This document shows, one piece after another, positions 53,568 through 62,692 of a stretch of 64,000 nt of DNA (its first letter is position 1; the number at the start of each line of letters is the position of its first letter). The position numbers and the translations under genes were made by a program. The notes under the pieces were generated by a model. That model did not search any database. It worked only from the letters and a program-made list of their open reading frames with translations, and was not told where the DNA came from. The DNA comes from Clostridiaceae bacterium (lineage in GTDB: Bacteria > Bacillota > Clostridia > Lachnospirales > Lachnospiraceae), in contig CAJTGE010000022.1 of the NCBI GenBank assembly GCA_910575795.1, positions 26,420 through 90,419 on the forward strand, written 5' to 3'.

Positions 53568-54944
53568 ATGGAGGAGAAACGTTATTTAAAGTGGTACAAC
53601 AAGGTAGGATACGGTTCCGGAGATATTGCAGGAAATGTGGTATATGCATTCTTATCCTCCTTTGTTATGATTTACCTGACGAACACCGTGGGGATGAATC
53701 CCGGCGTGGTCGGCTCGCTGATCGCAGCGTCGAAATTTTTTGACGGGGTTACAGACGTATTTTTCGGCGCGATGATTGACAAGACCAAAAGCCGGATGGG
53801 AAAGGCGAGGCCCTGGATGCTGTACGGCTATATCGGCTGCGCGGTTACATTAGTGGCTATCTTTGCCGTGCCGGCGTCCTTTGGGAAAACGGCTCAGTAC
53901 GCGTGGTTTTTCATTGCCTATACGCTGTTAAACGCTGTGTTTTACACAGCCAATAACATTGCCTATTCAGCTCTCACGGCCCTGGTCACAAAAAACAGCA
54001 GGGAACGGGTGCAGATGGGATCCTTCCGGTTCATCTTTGCCTTTTCGACCAGCCTTCTGATCCAGTCCGTGACCATCGGGGCTGTGGCCGCCGCGGGCGG
54101 AGGGGCCTCGGGCTGGAGAACCGTGGCCGTCATCTACGCCGTGATCGGGCTGATTGTCAATACGCTTTCTGTCTGCTCTGTAAAAGAGCTTTCCGAGGAA
54201 GAGCTAAGCGAGGCGTCTACCGCAGACGGCGGCGCGCCGGATGAGAAGTACGGCCTTGTCACAGCGGCAAAGCTGCTTATTTCCAACAGGTTTTATCTGA
54301 TGATCTGCGGCGTTTACATTTTACAGCAGATCTATACAGCCATGATCAACATGGGTATTTACTACATGACGTATGTGCTGAAAAATGAAAATCTGTTCGG
54401 CGTGTTTTCGTGGGCCATCAATATTCCCCTGATCGCAGCGCTTATCTTTACGCCTTCGCTCGTGGCGCGGTGGAAGGGGATGTATAAGCTGAATCTAAGG
54501 GGCTATATGCTGGGAACCCTTGGCCGTGCGCTGGTGGTCGCAGCAGGGTATCTGGGGAGCGTCCCTTTGATGCTTCTGTTTACCGGCGTAGCCGCTCTGG
54601 GGCAGGGGCCCTGGCAGGGCGATATGAACGCTGTGATCGCCTCCTGCTCGGAGTATACCTGGCTGACAAAGCGCAAGCGGGTGGACGGGACGATGTATTC
54701 CTGCACCTCCCTGGGCGTAAAGCTCGGCGGCGGGCTGGGGACGGCCATCGCCGGCTGGCTGCTCGCGGCCAGCGGATTTGACGGGACAGCGGCCGCGCAG
54801 CCGGAGTCGTGCATCCGCATGCTGTATGTGATGTACTTATGGATTCCGATGGCGATAAGCCTTGTTATCACCCTGATATTGTCCAAAATGAATGTGGAAG
54901 AGACGAATGAAAAGCTTAAGGCGAACGGTCAGCGGGCCGGCTGA
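53568..54944 (+). CDS. GPH family sugar:cation symporter
   Basis: The 458-residue protein has about twelve membrane segments and the glycoside-pentoside-hexuronide symporter signatures: KWYNKVGYGSGDIAGNVVY at the start, FFDGVTDVFFGAMIDKTKSRMGKARPWML, and late LTKRKRVDGTMYSCTSLGVKLGGGLGTAIAGW. It brings galactosides in with Na+ or H+. ATG 53568 has AAAAAGGAG about 8 nt upstream; the open frame upstream to 53448 runs through a family A repeat and is discarded. It is 200 bp downstream of lacZ, on the same strand, and both are probably controlled by the AraC protein at 49151. Confidence 0.94.
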   Translation: MEEKRYLKWYNKVGYGSGDIAGNVVYAFLSSFVMIYLTNTVGMNPGVVGSLIAASKFFDGVTDVFFGAMIDKTKSRMGKARPWMLYGYIGCAVTLVAIFAVPASFGKTAQYAWFFIAYTLLNAVFYTANNIAYSALTALVTKNSRERVQMGSFRFIFAFSTSLLIQSVTIGAVAAAGGGASGWRTVAVIYAVIGLIVNTLSVCSVKELSEEELSEASTADGGAPDEKYGLVTAAKLLISNRFYLMICGVYILQQIYTAMINMGIYYMTYVLKNENLFGVFSWAINIPLIAALIFTPSLVARWKGMYKLNLRGYMLGTLGRALVVAAGYLGSVPLMLLFTGVAALGQGPWQGDMNAVIASCSEYTWLTKRKRVDGTMYSCTSLGVKLGGGLGTAIAGWLLAASGFDGTAAAQPESCIRMLYVMYLWIPMAISLVITLILSKMNVEETNEKLKANGQRAG

Positions 54945-55108
54945 CGCTTAAGGGCGCGGGGCGCATCCTGACGGATGGTTCGTCCGGCCGGGAACGCCGC
55001 CATGTGGCTGAAATGCCGGATGGCGGCGCATTCCTTTATTCCCGCGTGCAACGAGCCAAGTGGGCATGCTTGCATACACATTTGGCGACTGCCGCGTGCA
55101 GCGGGTGG

Positions 55109-55186
55109 TTATGCATGGTATACATGATTGAAATAGTCTGCATAAAAGTCCATCAGGCCGTTCATAAAAATTTTAATACGGTTCAT
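55109..55186 (-). CDS. Possible 25-aa small peptide gene
   Basis: MNRIKIFMNGLMDFYADYFNHVYHA is preceded by a strong ribosome site, AAAGGAGG, with 7 nt to the ATG at 55186. The peptide is aromatic and mildly hydrophobic, with no membrane segment. On the minus strand an imperfect inverted repeat follows (CCCGCTGCA ... TGCACGCGGG). No family is recognised. The clear ribosome site in otherwise empty DNA is the main argument. Confidence 0.4.
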   Translation of the reverse strand: MNRIKIFMNGLMDFYADYFNHVYHA

Positions 55187-55276
55187 GGCGTAGCCTCCTT
55201 TCTGTACCGGATGAGGCTATTCTACACCATATCAGGGCGGATTACGCGCCAGATGGGAGGAAAAAGCAGACAATTT

Positions 55277-55425
55277 GTTACAGTTCGCGGGGCGGGGAAA
55301 ACTGGCGGAAAACAGACGTCAAGTTTGCTTGTAAGGCTGTTTTCTGTCAGTTTTCCACATCGGGCGGACGCCCGATGCTTCTTGTCTGCCTGTGCCGGAC
55401 AAGAAGATGCCCCGTGAACAGTAAC
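55277..55425. repeat. Structured element with four nested or tandem hairpins
   Basis: The 149-bp element is bounded by GTTACAGTTCGCGGGGC and GCCCCGTGAACAGTAAC (15 of 17 complementary). Inside lie GGAAAACTGGCGGAAAACAG with its near complement (55296-55315, 55337-55356), CGGGCG/CGCCCG (55361-55374) and CTTCTTGTC/GACAAGAAG (55378-55406). The ends resemble family B. It occupies most of the gap before the AraC gene at 55481. Confidence 0.7.
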
Positions 55426-55480
55426 GACGATTTTTTCACCTGTGCGGCTGCCAGTTTTGGCCAGAGAAAGGAGAAGCCGG

Positions 55481-56302
55481 ATGTATCCAATATACGAGGC
55501 GGCGGGGCGTGAGCTGACGCTGCTTGACAAGGCCCCGGGCCATATTTCGCCCCATCTCCATCAGGCGGTTGAGTTTGTCTATGTGGAAAAGGAGACGCTG
55601 GAACTCGGCGTGGGAAAGGAGCTGTACCATATGGAGGCCGGGGATTTCGGCGTGGTGTTTCCCAACCGGATCCACCACTACCAGGCATTTGGCGGGCCGG
55701 GCGGCCGGGCGCTCTTTCTGCTCGCCCCGGCGTCGATGCTGAGCCCGTTTGGAAACGAGTGGCAGCAGCGCGCGCCCCGGAATCCTGTGATCCGAAGGGA
55801 AAACGTGCCGGCTGATATCGTCAACGCCGTGCACCGCCTGTTTGAGAGCAAAAAAGAGGAGCGGGCGGTCAGGCAGGCTTATGTGCAGATCCTGTTCGCA
55901 AAGGCCATGACGCGGCTGGAGCTGGAGGAAGAGAGAGGCCAGGAGGATGCGGATATCGTGTACCAATGCGTCTGCTATATTTCAGAGCATTTCCGGGAAA
56001 CGATCACAATGCCAGAGATGGCAAAGGCGCTGGGAGTCGGCAGATACGTCCTGTCGCGGGTGTTTTCAGGAACCTTTCACCGCAATTTTAACCAGTACCT
56101 GAATGAGACGCGGCTTAACTATGCCTGCTCGCTGCTCATGCATACAGACCGGCCGGTTACGGAGGTGTGCATGGAGGCCGGGTTTGAGAGCCAGCGCACG
56201 TTTAACCGCGTCTTCCGGCAGTTTTGCCATATGACTCCCAGAGAGTACCGGAGAGAAATGGAGACCGCAAACAGGAGCGCGGCCGGCGGCCGGAATTTGT
56301 GA
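55481..56302 (+). CDS. AraC family regulator with cupin sensor
   Basis: The 273-residue protein has an AraC-type cupin domain (HISPHLHQAVEFVYVEKETLELGVG, FPNRIHHYQAFGG) and C-terminal helix-turn-helix pair (ITMPEMAKALGVGRYVLSRVFSG, PVTEVCMEAGFESQRTFNRVFRQ, MTPREYRREM). The cupin part, with His residues in a PHLHQ pattern, suggests sugar sensing. AAAGGAG lies 8 nt before ATG 55481; an earlier in-frame ATG at 55442 is not favoured. No clear target gene adjoins it: the preceding DNA is a structured element and the following gene is convergent, so its regulon is unknown. Confidence 0.92.
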   Translation: MYPIYEAAGRELTLLDKAPGHISPHLHQAVEFVYVEKETLELGVGKELYHMEAGDFGVVFPNRIHHYQAFGGPGGRALFLLAPASMLSPFGNEWQQRAPRNPVIRRENVPADIVNAVHRLFESKKEERAVRQAYVQILFAKAMTRLELEEERGQEDADIVYQCVCYISEHFRETITMPEMAKALGVGRYVLSRVFSGTFHRNFNQYLNETRLNYACSLLMHTDRPVTEVCMEAGFESQRTFNRVFRQFCHMTPREYRREMETANRSAAGGRNL

Positions 56303-56322
56303 CGGCCGGCGCGCATGGCTTG

Positions 56323-56401
56323 GGAACCGTCTGGAAATAACTTATGCAAGTTGCACAGGATTTTTCTTCGCAACTTGCATAAGTTATTTCCGGACAGTTC
56401 C
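56323..56401. terminator. Very long inverted repeat between convergent genes
   Basis: Arms of 32 nt (56323-56354 and 56370-56401) are complementary at 30 positions, around a 15-nt loop. The outer GGAAC/GTTCC and the inner AACTTATGCAAGTTGC parts are both perfect or GU-compatible. It lies between an AraC gene and the convergent DHFR-like gene and may end both transcripts, although it lacks a T-run. Confidence 0.65.
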
Positions 56402-56406
56402 TTACA

Positions 56407-56937
56407 TTATCTTGGTTCATAAATCAGATCCGTTATGCCGTTCCATGCCTGCGCGCGTACAAGGCGCAGCTTCACTTCCCGTTCCATGGGGCTGAAAAGG
56501 CGGATCCCGCCTCCAAGGATAGTTGGGACAACGGAGATGTGGTACCGGCCAATCAGATGTTCCCTCATAAGCTGCCGGACGATATCAGCCCCGCCGCAGA
56601 TCCAGATGTTTTTTCCGCCTTCCTTGGCCAGCCTGCGGACTAAGCTGCAGGGATCCTCGGAGGTGAATGCGATCCGTTCCGAAGAAGGGAGCGCTTTATG
56701 CGTGATGACATAGCTTTTCTGATCGGGATAGATCCATTTTCCCGGGGACAGCTCGGTTGTGATCTGGTTCCAGGTGTTGTACCCCATAATGATGGTATCC
56801 ACGTCCCTGATGAATGCCGGGTAGGGGCCGGGATCCTCCGCTGTGTCCTCCTGGCCGTTCAGCCAGCCTACGCCGCCGGCGGGATCCGCGATATATCCGT
56901 CCAGGCTCATGGCGATGAATAAAACGATTGTTCTCAT
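56407..56937 (-). CDS. Dihydrofolate reductase-like / RibD C-terminal domain protein
   Basis: The 176-residue protein has the RibD_C (DHFR superfamily) pattern: LFIAMSLDGYIADPAGGVGWLNG at the start, TIIMGYNTWNQI (about 50), SYVITHKALPS, and NIWICGGADIVRQLMREHLIGRYHISVVPTILGGG near the C-terminus. The GG and LGGG loops bind NADPH. Members in this stand-alone group are NADPH-dependent reductases of unknown substrate, often annotated as dihydrofolate reductase, but the DHFR substrate residues are not evident here. AAAGGTAAAA precedes the ATG at 56937. It is separated from the convergent AraC gene by the long palindrome. Confidence 0.88.
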   Translation of the reverse strand: MRTIVLFIAMSLDGYIADPAGGVGWLNGQEDTAEDPGPYPAFIRDVDTIIMGYNTWNQITTELSPGKWIYPDQKSYVITHKALPSSERIAFTSEDPCSLVRRLAKEGGKNIWICGGADIVRQLMREHLIGRYHISVVPTILGGGIRLFSPMEREVKLRLVRAQAWNGITDLIYEPR

Positions 56938-57188
56938 GTTTTTACCTTTCAGAGTTCTGTGAGCAATACAGAAAGTATAGCATAATAGCTGGCGTTTTTC
57001 TATATTTTATCTCAGATTCGTGTTTATCCGCAGGCGGCGTTCACGGATGTTTGCTGGCTGCTGTGAACGTACATGAACCAATGTCAGTTAGTTAAGGTTA
57101 GGCGAAAGGGAAAGATTCCGGTAAGTAGAAATGAAACAGTCGGAAACAAGGCGTTTCGGATGAATCGTTTCGGATTTATTTGACAGGA

Positions 57189-58886
57189 ATGGTTTTAGAG
57201 ATGTTTTATCGGTTCCTTGCTTCAGAACAACAGAAAGCTTACATTGAAATGCAGGAAAGGCGGATCGCCGAGAAAGATGCTGCCATCGCTGACCTTAAGA
57301 AGCTGGTGGATGAACTCCAGTCCCTGAAAGCGAACCTTCTGGAAACCCTGGCAGAGTTCCGGAGGCAGTTTTTTGGCGTGGCCAGCGAAAAAACAGGGGA
57401 GCCAAAGCCCCCTGCAGGGCCAGGGGAGGACTCCGCTAAAACGATGGTAAAAGCCCACAGCAGGGTATCCCGGAAACCAAAAGCCGCCCGCGCAGAGCAG
57501 TATGCAGCCCTTCCGGTACGGGAAATACGGATCCCGCTCACCCGGGAAGAACGCAGATGCCCCTACTGCAATGGCGAAATGGAAAACGTCAGTTACGTTA
57601 AGGTGCGGGAAGAACTGAGGATCACTCCGGCCAAAGTGGAGCGTATCCGATATCTGCAGGAGACGGCCGTCTGCCCGGAATGCAGAAAAGACGGTGATGG
57701 GACCTTTGCAAAAGCATCCGCCCCAATGGCGCTGATGCCGCACAGCCCGGCCTCGGCCTCAGCCGTGGCATATGTGATGTTCCAAAGGGTATTCCTTGGG
57801 CTGCCGTATTACCGGCAGGAATCCCTGGTGGCCCAGCTTGGCCTGACGCTTCCCAGGGAGACCATGGCAAACTGGTGTATCTACTGCGCAGAGCATTACC
57901 TCCTGCCGCTGTATGAAAAGCTGCACAGCCTTCTGCTGAAGAGGGATGTCCTGCATGCAGATGAGACTACATGCCAGGTCCTGCATGAAAAGGGCCGGAC
58001 AGCAGAATCCACCTCTTATATGTGGATCTTTCTGACCGGAAGCGATGGGCTTGCACCGATCGTCCTGTACGATTACCAGCCCAGCCGCAAAGGCGCCTGT
58101 GCCCGGGATTTCCTGGAAGGATTCCATGGCCTTCTCCAGTGCGATGGCTATCAGGGCTACAACAAGGTCGAAGATGTGGTCCTCGTATGCTGCCCGGCCC
58201 ACTGCCGGAGGAAATTTTTTGAGGCGGTGCCCGCACAGCGCCGGAAAAACATAAAGCTTTTGGATATCCTTTCAGAAGAAGCCATACCAGAACCCAGACT
58301 TCCAAAGGAAGGGGAAGTTCCCACATGGATCCCGGCGGAAGTGGGCCTTTCCTACTGCAACCGGCTGTTCTATCTCGAACGCGGTTTTAGAGATCTGCCC
58401 GCACAGGAGAGGGCGTTAAAACGCAGGGAACTGGAAGTTCCAATATGGGAAGGCTTCTTCCAGTGGGCCGAGACGGTAAATGCGGCGGGAGGTAGTAAAC
58501 TGGCAAAAGCGGTGAAGTATGCCCTGAACCACCGGGATACCTTAAACAACTATCTTTTGGATGGGAGATGTGAAATATCAAACAACGCTGCGGAACGGAG
58601 GGCCAAGAGTTATGCCATAGGCCGCAAAGCGTTTCTTTTCCATGCCTCCGAAGCCGGTGCACGGGCCAGTGCAGTGATGTATAGTATTGTTGAGACAGCC
58701 AAAGCGAACGGTCTGAACGTGTTCCAGTATCTGTACATGGTGCTGTTGTATATGCCGGACTATCAAAATGAGTCCGCAGGCATGGAACAGCTGCTTCCAT
58801 GGAGTGATTTTATAAAAAAACATTGTTCAGGTCTGATCGATATAGAAAGCATAACAGCAGAAGCACATGAGCCATTGCCTGTTTAA
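57189..58886 (+). CDS. tnpC: IS66 family transposase TnpC
   Basis: The protein of about 565 residues has the IS66 TnpC layout: an N-terminal coiled coil (IADLKKLVDELQSLKANLLETLAEFRRQFFG), the zinc-finger-like CPYCNG and CPEC motifs (about residues 120-165), and the DDE core with LHADETTCQVL, LQCDGYQGYNKV and CEISNNAAERRAK (Asp, Asp, Glu). It looks intact. The usual companion genes tnpA and tnpB are absent upstream. No good ribosome site was seen; ATG 57189 is chosen, TTG 57180 and ATG 57201 being alternatives. A terminal-type CATCGCTTAC lies at 58933-58942, matching the GTAAGCG ends of IS66 elements. Confidence 0.9.
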   Translation: MVLEMFYRFLASEQQKAYIEMQERRIAEKDAAIADLKKLVDELQSLKANLLETLAEFRRQFFGVASEKTGEPKPPAGPGEDSAKTMVKAHSRVSRKPKAARAEQYAALPVREIRIPLTREERRCPYCNGEMENVSYVKVREELRITPAKVERIRYLQETAVCPECRKDGDGTFAKASAPMALMPHSPASASAVAYVMFQRVFLGLPYYRQESLVAQLGLTLPRETMANWCIYCAEHYLLPLYEKLHSLLLKRDVLHADETTCQVLHEKGRTAESTSYMWIFLTGSDGLAPIVLYDYQPSRKGACARDFLEGFHGLLQCDGYQGYNKVEDVVLVCCPAHCRRKFFEAVPAQRRKNIKLLDILSEEAIPEPRLPKEGEVPTWIPAEVGLSYCNRLFYLERGFRDLPAQERALKRRELEVPIWEGFFQWAETVNAAGGSKLAKAVKYALNHRDTLNNYLLDGRCEISNNAAERRAKSYAIGRKAFLFHASEAGARASAVMYSIVETAKANGLNVFQYLYMVLLYMPDYQNESAGMEQLLPWSDFIKKHCSGLIDIESITAEAHEPLPV

Positions 58887-58942
58887 AAGCGCAGCAGCAC
58901 CAAGGGGATCGTCTGCAATACGGCAGGTTATTCATCGCTTAC
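57189..58942 (+). mobile_element. IS66-type element, left part missing
   Basis: Only tnpC and a right-end CGCTTAC (58936-58942) are visible. A matching left GTAAGCG end and the tnpA/tnpB genes were not found between 56938 and 57188; GTAAGTAG at about 57130 is a poor match. The copy is probably non-autonomous. Confidence 0.65.
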
Positions 58943-59019
58943 AATTGTTTAATTGGTTTTCCCCATCCCGTGAAAAGTAACCGGACACTTGTCTAAATAT
59001 AAAAAATGATATCAACTGA

Positions 59020-59048
59020 TTGTGTATTTCCACAAACTATACTATACT
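59020..59048 (+). promoter_or_regulatory. Possible promoter of the AAA-ATPase gene
   Basis: TTGTGT (59020-59025) and TATACT (59043-59048), 17-bp spacer, about 160 bp before the start codon. The region is much richer in AT than the surrounding genes. Confidence 0.5.
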
Positions 59049-59210
59049 TAAATTCTGATATATTCAGGAAACAGGAGCAGCGATTCTGCGTGCGCGGAGT
59101 ATACGTGAACAGATGGAATTATGTGACAGTTCAGGTATTAAGCTAAGAAGTGATATAAGCCTGAAAATAGTTTTCTGTTAATTTTATTGTAGTACGGAGG
59201 GCAGAAGGCC

Positions 59211-60914
59211 ATGATTGAAAAGAAGAAGCTTCCGATAGGAGAAGAATTTTTTCGTAATATCAGGACAAAAGGGTTCTACTATGTAGATAAGACGGAATTT
59301 ATCAGTGAACTTCTGAGAACCAGGGGCAGCGTGAATCTGTTTACACGCCCCAGGCGTTTTGGAAAGAGCTTAAATCTGGACATGCTCAAAACATTCTTTG
59401 AAATTGGCACAGACGCTGCACTGTTTGAAAATTTAAAAATTTCAGAAGAAAAGGAACTGTGTGAACAATATATGGGAAGGTATCCGGTTGTATCCATCAG
59501 CCTGAAGGATGTCGGAGGGGAAGATTTCCAGACGGCATATGAGACGTTGTCCACGGTGGTCAGCGAAGAGGCGGCCAGGCTGGGTTTTCTTATGGAAAGC
59601 AGCCGGTTAATGCAGTATGATAAAGCAAGATTTGAGCGGCTGGCGGAAAACCGGCTGGAGAAACCATCGGATCTTTACAACAGCCTGAAGCTGCTGACAA
59701 GACTTTTGCGTAAACACTATGGCGTCTCTGCGATTGTGCTGATTGATGAGTACGATGTGCCTTTGGATAAGGCATATCAAAACGGTTATTATCCGCAGAT
59801 GGTCAGCCTGATCCGCTCGATATTCAGCCAGGCGCTTAAGACAAATGAGAATCTTGAATTTGCGGTAATTACAGGCTGTCTCCAGATTGCGAGAGAAAGT
59901 ATTTTTACAGGGCTGAATAATTTCAAGATTCGGACTGTCTCAGATGTCCGGTTTGCAAAATACTTTGGATTTACAGACCTGGAAGTAAAAGCTCTGCTTG
60001 ATTATTACAATCTGGGAGAGAAGTTCGGGCTTTTTAAGGAGTGGTATGATGGATACCGGTTTGGAAATACACATGTATACTGCCCATGGGACGTGTTAAA
60101 TCAATGTGATAAATTTTGCGAATCAAAGAATGCCCGGATGGAGTCCCACTGGGAAAACAGCAGCAGCAACCATATTGTAAAAGATATCCTGGAACACTCG
60201 AATGAGACGACAAGAGCGGAGATTGAAGCGTTAATTTCCGGCGAGTGTGTGGAAAAGCCATTGATTTCGGGACTGACATATCAGGATTTTGACAGCAGGG
60301 AGCCGCAGAAAAGGCAGACGTATCTGTGGAGCATTCTTTTTGCAACCGGGTATCTTACAGACGCCGGAGAGCCGGCCGGAAAGGTTCATAAACTGGTTAT
60401 CCCAAACCGGGAAATCCTTGAAATATATGAAGACAGAATTCACGCATGGTTTGAAACAAGAGCGGTAAGTAATACAGAGAGATGGAAAGAATTCTGTAAA
60501 GCGGTAAAAAGAGGGGATGGGGAGAAAGTCGGGCTATTGTTTGACAGCTTTATGAATGATTCCATCAGTATCCGGGATACGTATGTCAGGAAAGAGATGA
60601 AAGAGAACTTTTATCATGGAATGCTGCTGGGGCTTATGAGAGCAGAAGAGAGCTGGATTGTAAAATCAAATGCGGAATCAGGTATTGGATATACGGATAT
60701 TTTGATAATGATTCCGTCAGAAAGGGTTGGATGCATAATGGAAGTGAAGTATGCGGAAAACGGCGCATTTGAGACGGCATGCAATCAGGCAATGAAACAG
60801 ATAGAGGATGGAGGATATATGGCGGTTTTAAAACAGGAGGATATGAGGACCATTCATAAATTTGGAATTGCCTGTTATAAAAAAAGCTGTAGGGTGACGG
60901 CGCAGACCATGTAA
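59211..60914 (+). CDS. AAA-ATPase-like protein with C-terminal PD-(D/E)XK nuclease domain
   Basis: The 567-residue protein belongs to a family (PF09820 with PF08011) very common in gut anaerobes. The N-terminal part has PIGEEFFRNIRTKGFYYVDKT, Walker A FTRPRRFGKSLN (Lys52), Walker B IVLIDEYDVPLD (about 180) and a sensor-like VITGCLQIARESIFTGLNNF. The C-terminal about 100 residues carry a nuclease core: SNAESGIGYTDILIM and GCIMEVKYAE. The cellular role is not established; defence, transposon association or toxin-like roles have been suggested. GGAGGGC precedes the ATG. Base composition is lower in GC than the left part of the window, and the gene lies between an IS66 remnant and transposase remains, suggesting transfer. 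Confidence 0.85.
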   Translation: MIEKKKLPIGEEFFRNIRTKGFYYVDKTEFISELLRTRGSVNLFTRPRRFGKSLNLDMLKTFFEIGTDAALFENLKISEEKELCEQYMGRYPVVSISLKDVGGEDFQTAYETLSTVVSEEAARLGFLMESSRLMQYDKARFERLAENRLEKPSDLYNSLKLLTRLLRKHYGVSAIVLIDEYDVPLDKAYQNGYYPQMVSLIRSIFSQALKTNENLEFAVITGCLQIARESIFTGLNNFKIRTVSDVRFAKYFGFTDLEVKALLDYYNLGEKFGLFKEWYDGYRFGNTHVYCPWDVLNQCDKFCESKNARMESHWENSSSNHIVKDILEHSNETTRAEIEALISGECVEKPLISGLTYQDFDSREPQKRQTYLWSILFATGYLTDAGEPAGKVHKLVIPNREILEIYEDRIHAWFETRAVSNTERWKEFCKAVKRGDGEKVGLLFDSFMNDSISIRDTYVRKEMKENFYHGMLLGLMRAEESWIVKSNAESGIGYTDILIMIPSERVGCIMEVKYAENGAFETACNQAMKQIEDGGYMAVLKQEDMRTIHKFGIACYKKSCRVTAQTM

Positions 60915-61130
60915 ACGGACAGAGATATTCAATATTTTGAGAAAATGTACCTACATTTATTCCCTGCATGAAAATTTCCATTTCCGTTTTGATATGTTTC
61001 AGCTCAGCACGGCAGTACAGCTTTGCAGGCAGGCTAATTCCAAAGGCATCCAGAATCAGCTTTAGGTCAGGGCCATCCGCATCCATGAACCACTACAAGT
61101 CTCCGGGAAGAAGGTCTGCCTTCCATTTGT

Positions 61131-61319
61131 TCAGTGCGGCCTGTCAGCCACCTTGTCGAAGTCCACAAATGCCCGGATTTTTGAAGAGTTCAGGATTTCA
61201 CAGGTTTCCTCATTAACACATTCTTTCTTGAAGATTTTGCGTTGTTTTCGGACAGCGGTTAGAAAAAAGGACATAACAATTAAGCCTGCAAAAAAGAGTT
61301 TTTTACAGACAGAAACCAA
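61131..61319 (-). pseudogene. Fragment of a transposase catalytic region
   Basis: The frame contains EILNSSKIRAFVDFDKVADRP, which resembles the RDIRAFIDLN segment I associate with the catalytic domain of the transposase family at 61342. The rest, including 60915-61130 where the minus strand reads DADGPDLKLILDAFGI and EMEIFMQGINVG, is degenerate and not assigned. Confidence 0.45.
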
Positions 61320-61341
61320 CGTATTTTATTTCGTTTATAAA

Positions 61342-62373
61342 TTAAGCGGCATACAGGCGTGCGGCCTTATATCTGGCGTCAGGATGTATGCATATGCCGA
61401 TGAGCATACTCCAAAAAGAAAAATGATCCCTGCCGCGTATTTTCAAATTCTGCAGGCAGTAATCATTCAACCCCCGGTCGTTGATGCGCTCACATGCAGT
61501 ACGCTCGCTGTATATCTGCCTATACGCTTCGGAATCCCTTGGGATGCGGGGATGGAAACGCAGGTCCGCATGGTTTTTCACGTATACCGTGCGCCCGTAA
61601 GAGCCTGGGGAACATGCCGCTTCATTTGTGCAGGAACGGATACGCCCGCATCTGAGGGGGCAGCGGTATTTGTGTGCATCCTTTATGGGATCATTCCCCC
61701 ATGGGCACATTTCATGCCCGGCAGGGTATATGGGATGGCCGGATTTATCGAAGGTGATGCCGGCCGGCATGGAAAAGATCTTCTGGAGTGCAGCTTCCGG
61801 ATTGTCAGCGGCAGGCTTACCGTCCAGGATATCATTTACGATGTCCCTGGCGGTAACCGTGCAGGGGTCTTCCGGCTCCGCCAGTTTTCCATCGGCGCCA
61901 ATCAGCTTTTTGGGGTTTTTGCCGTTTTTGCCTGCGGGAAGAAGAGCCGTGCGGGAATAGCGGTTCCTCGATCCTATCCAGAAGCGGTTCATAAAGTCAT
62001 AATAAGAGCCGAGGGGCGGCAGCTCTTCCAGAGAGGCGCAGCCAATAAGGACAGCCAGGGAAATGGATTTGGGAAGGACTTTCCGCACCCATAAAGTAAG
62101 GCTTGTGCGTGCTTTGGTTTTATTAAAAAGCAGGACGAAAAGTATCAGGGAGCGCAGGATCTGCGCCTGGCGCGCTGCCTGGCGTCCCCCTTTGGAATAA
62201 AAACCGGGGATGTATTCCAGAAGCGGGTCAAGGTTGAGGTTTAAGAGTTTCTGCCGTTCTTCATCATATTCGTTAAAGGAATATTTTGGGTTGTTGCGGG
62301 AAAGCCTGCGGCCAACCGTAGTGACGCTGGTTCTGTACTCGCCATGGCTCTGCCATGATCCGGGTTTGAACAT
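61342..62373 (-). pseudogene. Transposase (IS1182-like) with deleted catalytic centre
   Basis: The 343-residue frame keeps the N-terminal part of a transposase family I know from Lachnospiraceae (TVGRRLSRNNPKYSFNEYDEER, YSKGGRQAARQAQILRSLILF, LPPLGSYYDFMNRFW) and its C-terminal part (GITFDKSGHPIYPAGHEM, GRTVYVKNHADLRFHPRIPR, YSERTACERINDRGLNDYCL). Full-length members have about 150 more residues between these, including the acidic catalytic residues. Here they are lost in frame after EAALQKIF, so the protein should be inactive. ATG 62373 has AAAGGAGG upstream. A hairpin with GGCCGTTTTCGCTG arms at 62430-62464 and TTTGTTTTAT/ATAAAACAAA may mark the element end. Confidence 0.7.
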
Positions 62374-62429
62374 AAATGTGACCTCCTTTGTTTTATCAGT
62401 GAAATTGGATAGTTACGTATAAAACAAAG

Positions 62430-62464
62430 GGCCGTTTTCGCTGGCATTATCAGCGAAAGCGGCC
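62430..62464. repeat. Hairpin at the presumed transposon end
   Basis: GGCCGTTTTCGCTG (62430-62443) and CAGCGAAAGCGGCC (62451-62464) pair at 13 of 14 positions. The following 62465-62692 is AT-rich, with a family C end at about 62663-62680 and no gene. Confidence 0.6.
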
Positions 62465-62662
62465 GCACATTTCGGGGTATTTGTCAACCTGTTTTTTTGA
62501 AAAAAAGAATTATTTTTAGAGAACAGGAAGTTATTTAAAAGCGGAAATGTTACAAAATGAAGGTAAAAAATAGAGGTGAAAATGAGATTTCGGAAACTTC
62601 TGACGCCTTATAAAACAAGGGATTCGAGTTTCCGAGAGCACACAATACTTATCAGGGGTGAT

Positions 62663-62680
62663 TTTTCAAACACGTTCTAA
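62663..62680. repeat. Isolated family C terminal repeat
   Basis: TTTTTCAAACACGTTCTA matches the inner end of the 21281-21608 elements with one change. Confidence 0.5.
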
Positions 62681-62692
62681 TGTAAACTGTAT

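Noticed and set aside
55004..55417. 137-residue plus-strand frame
   Set aside because: It runs through the structured element and over the 25-residue frame without a ribosome site; composition is not protein-like.
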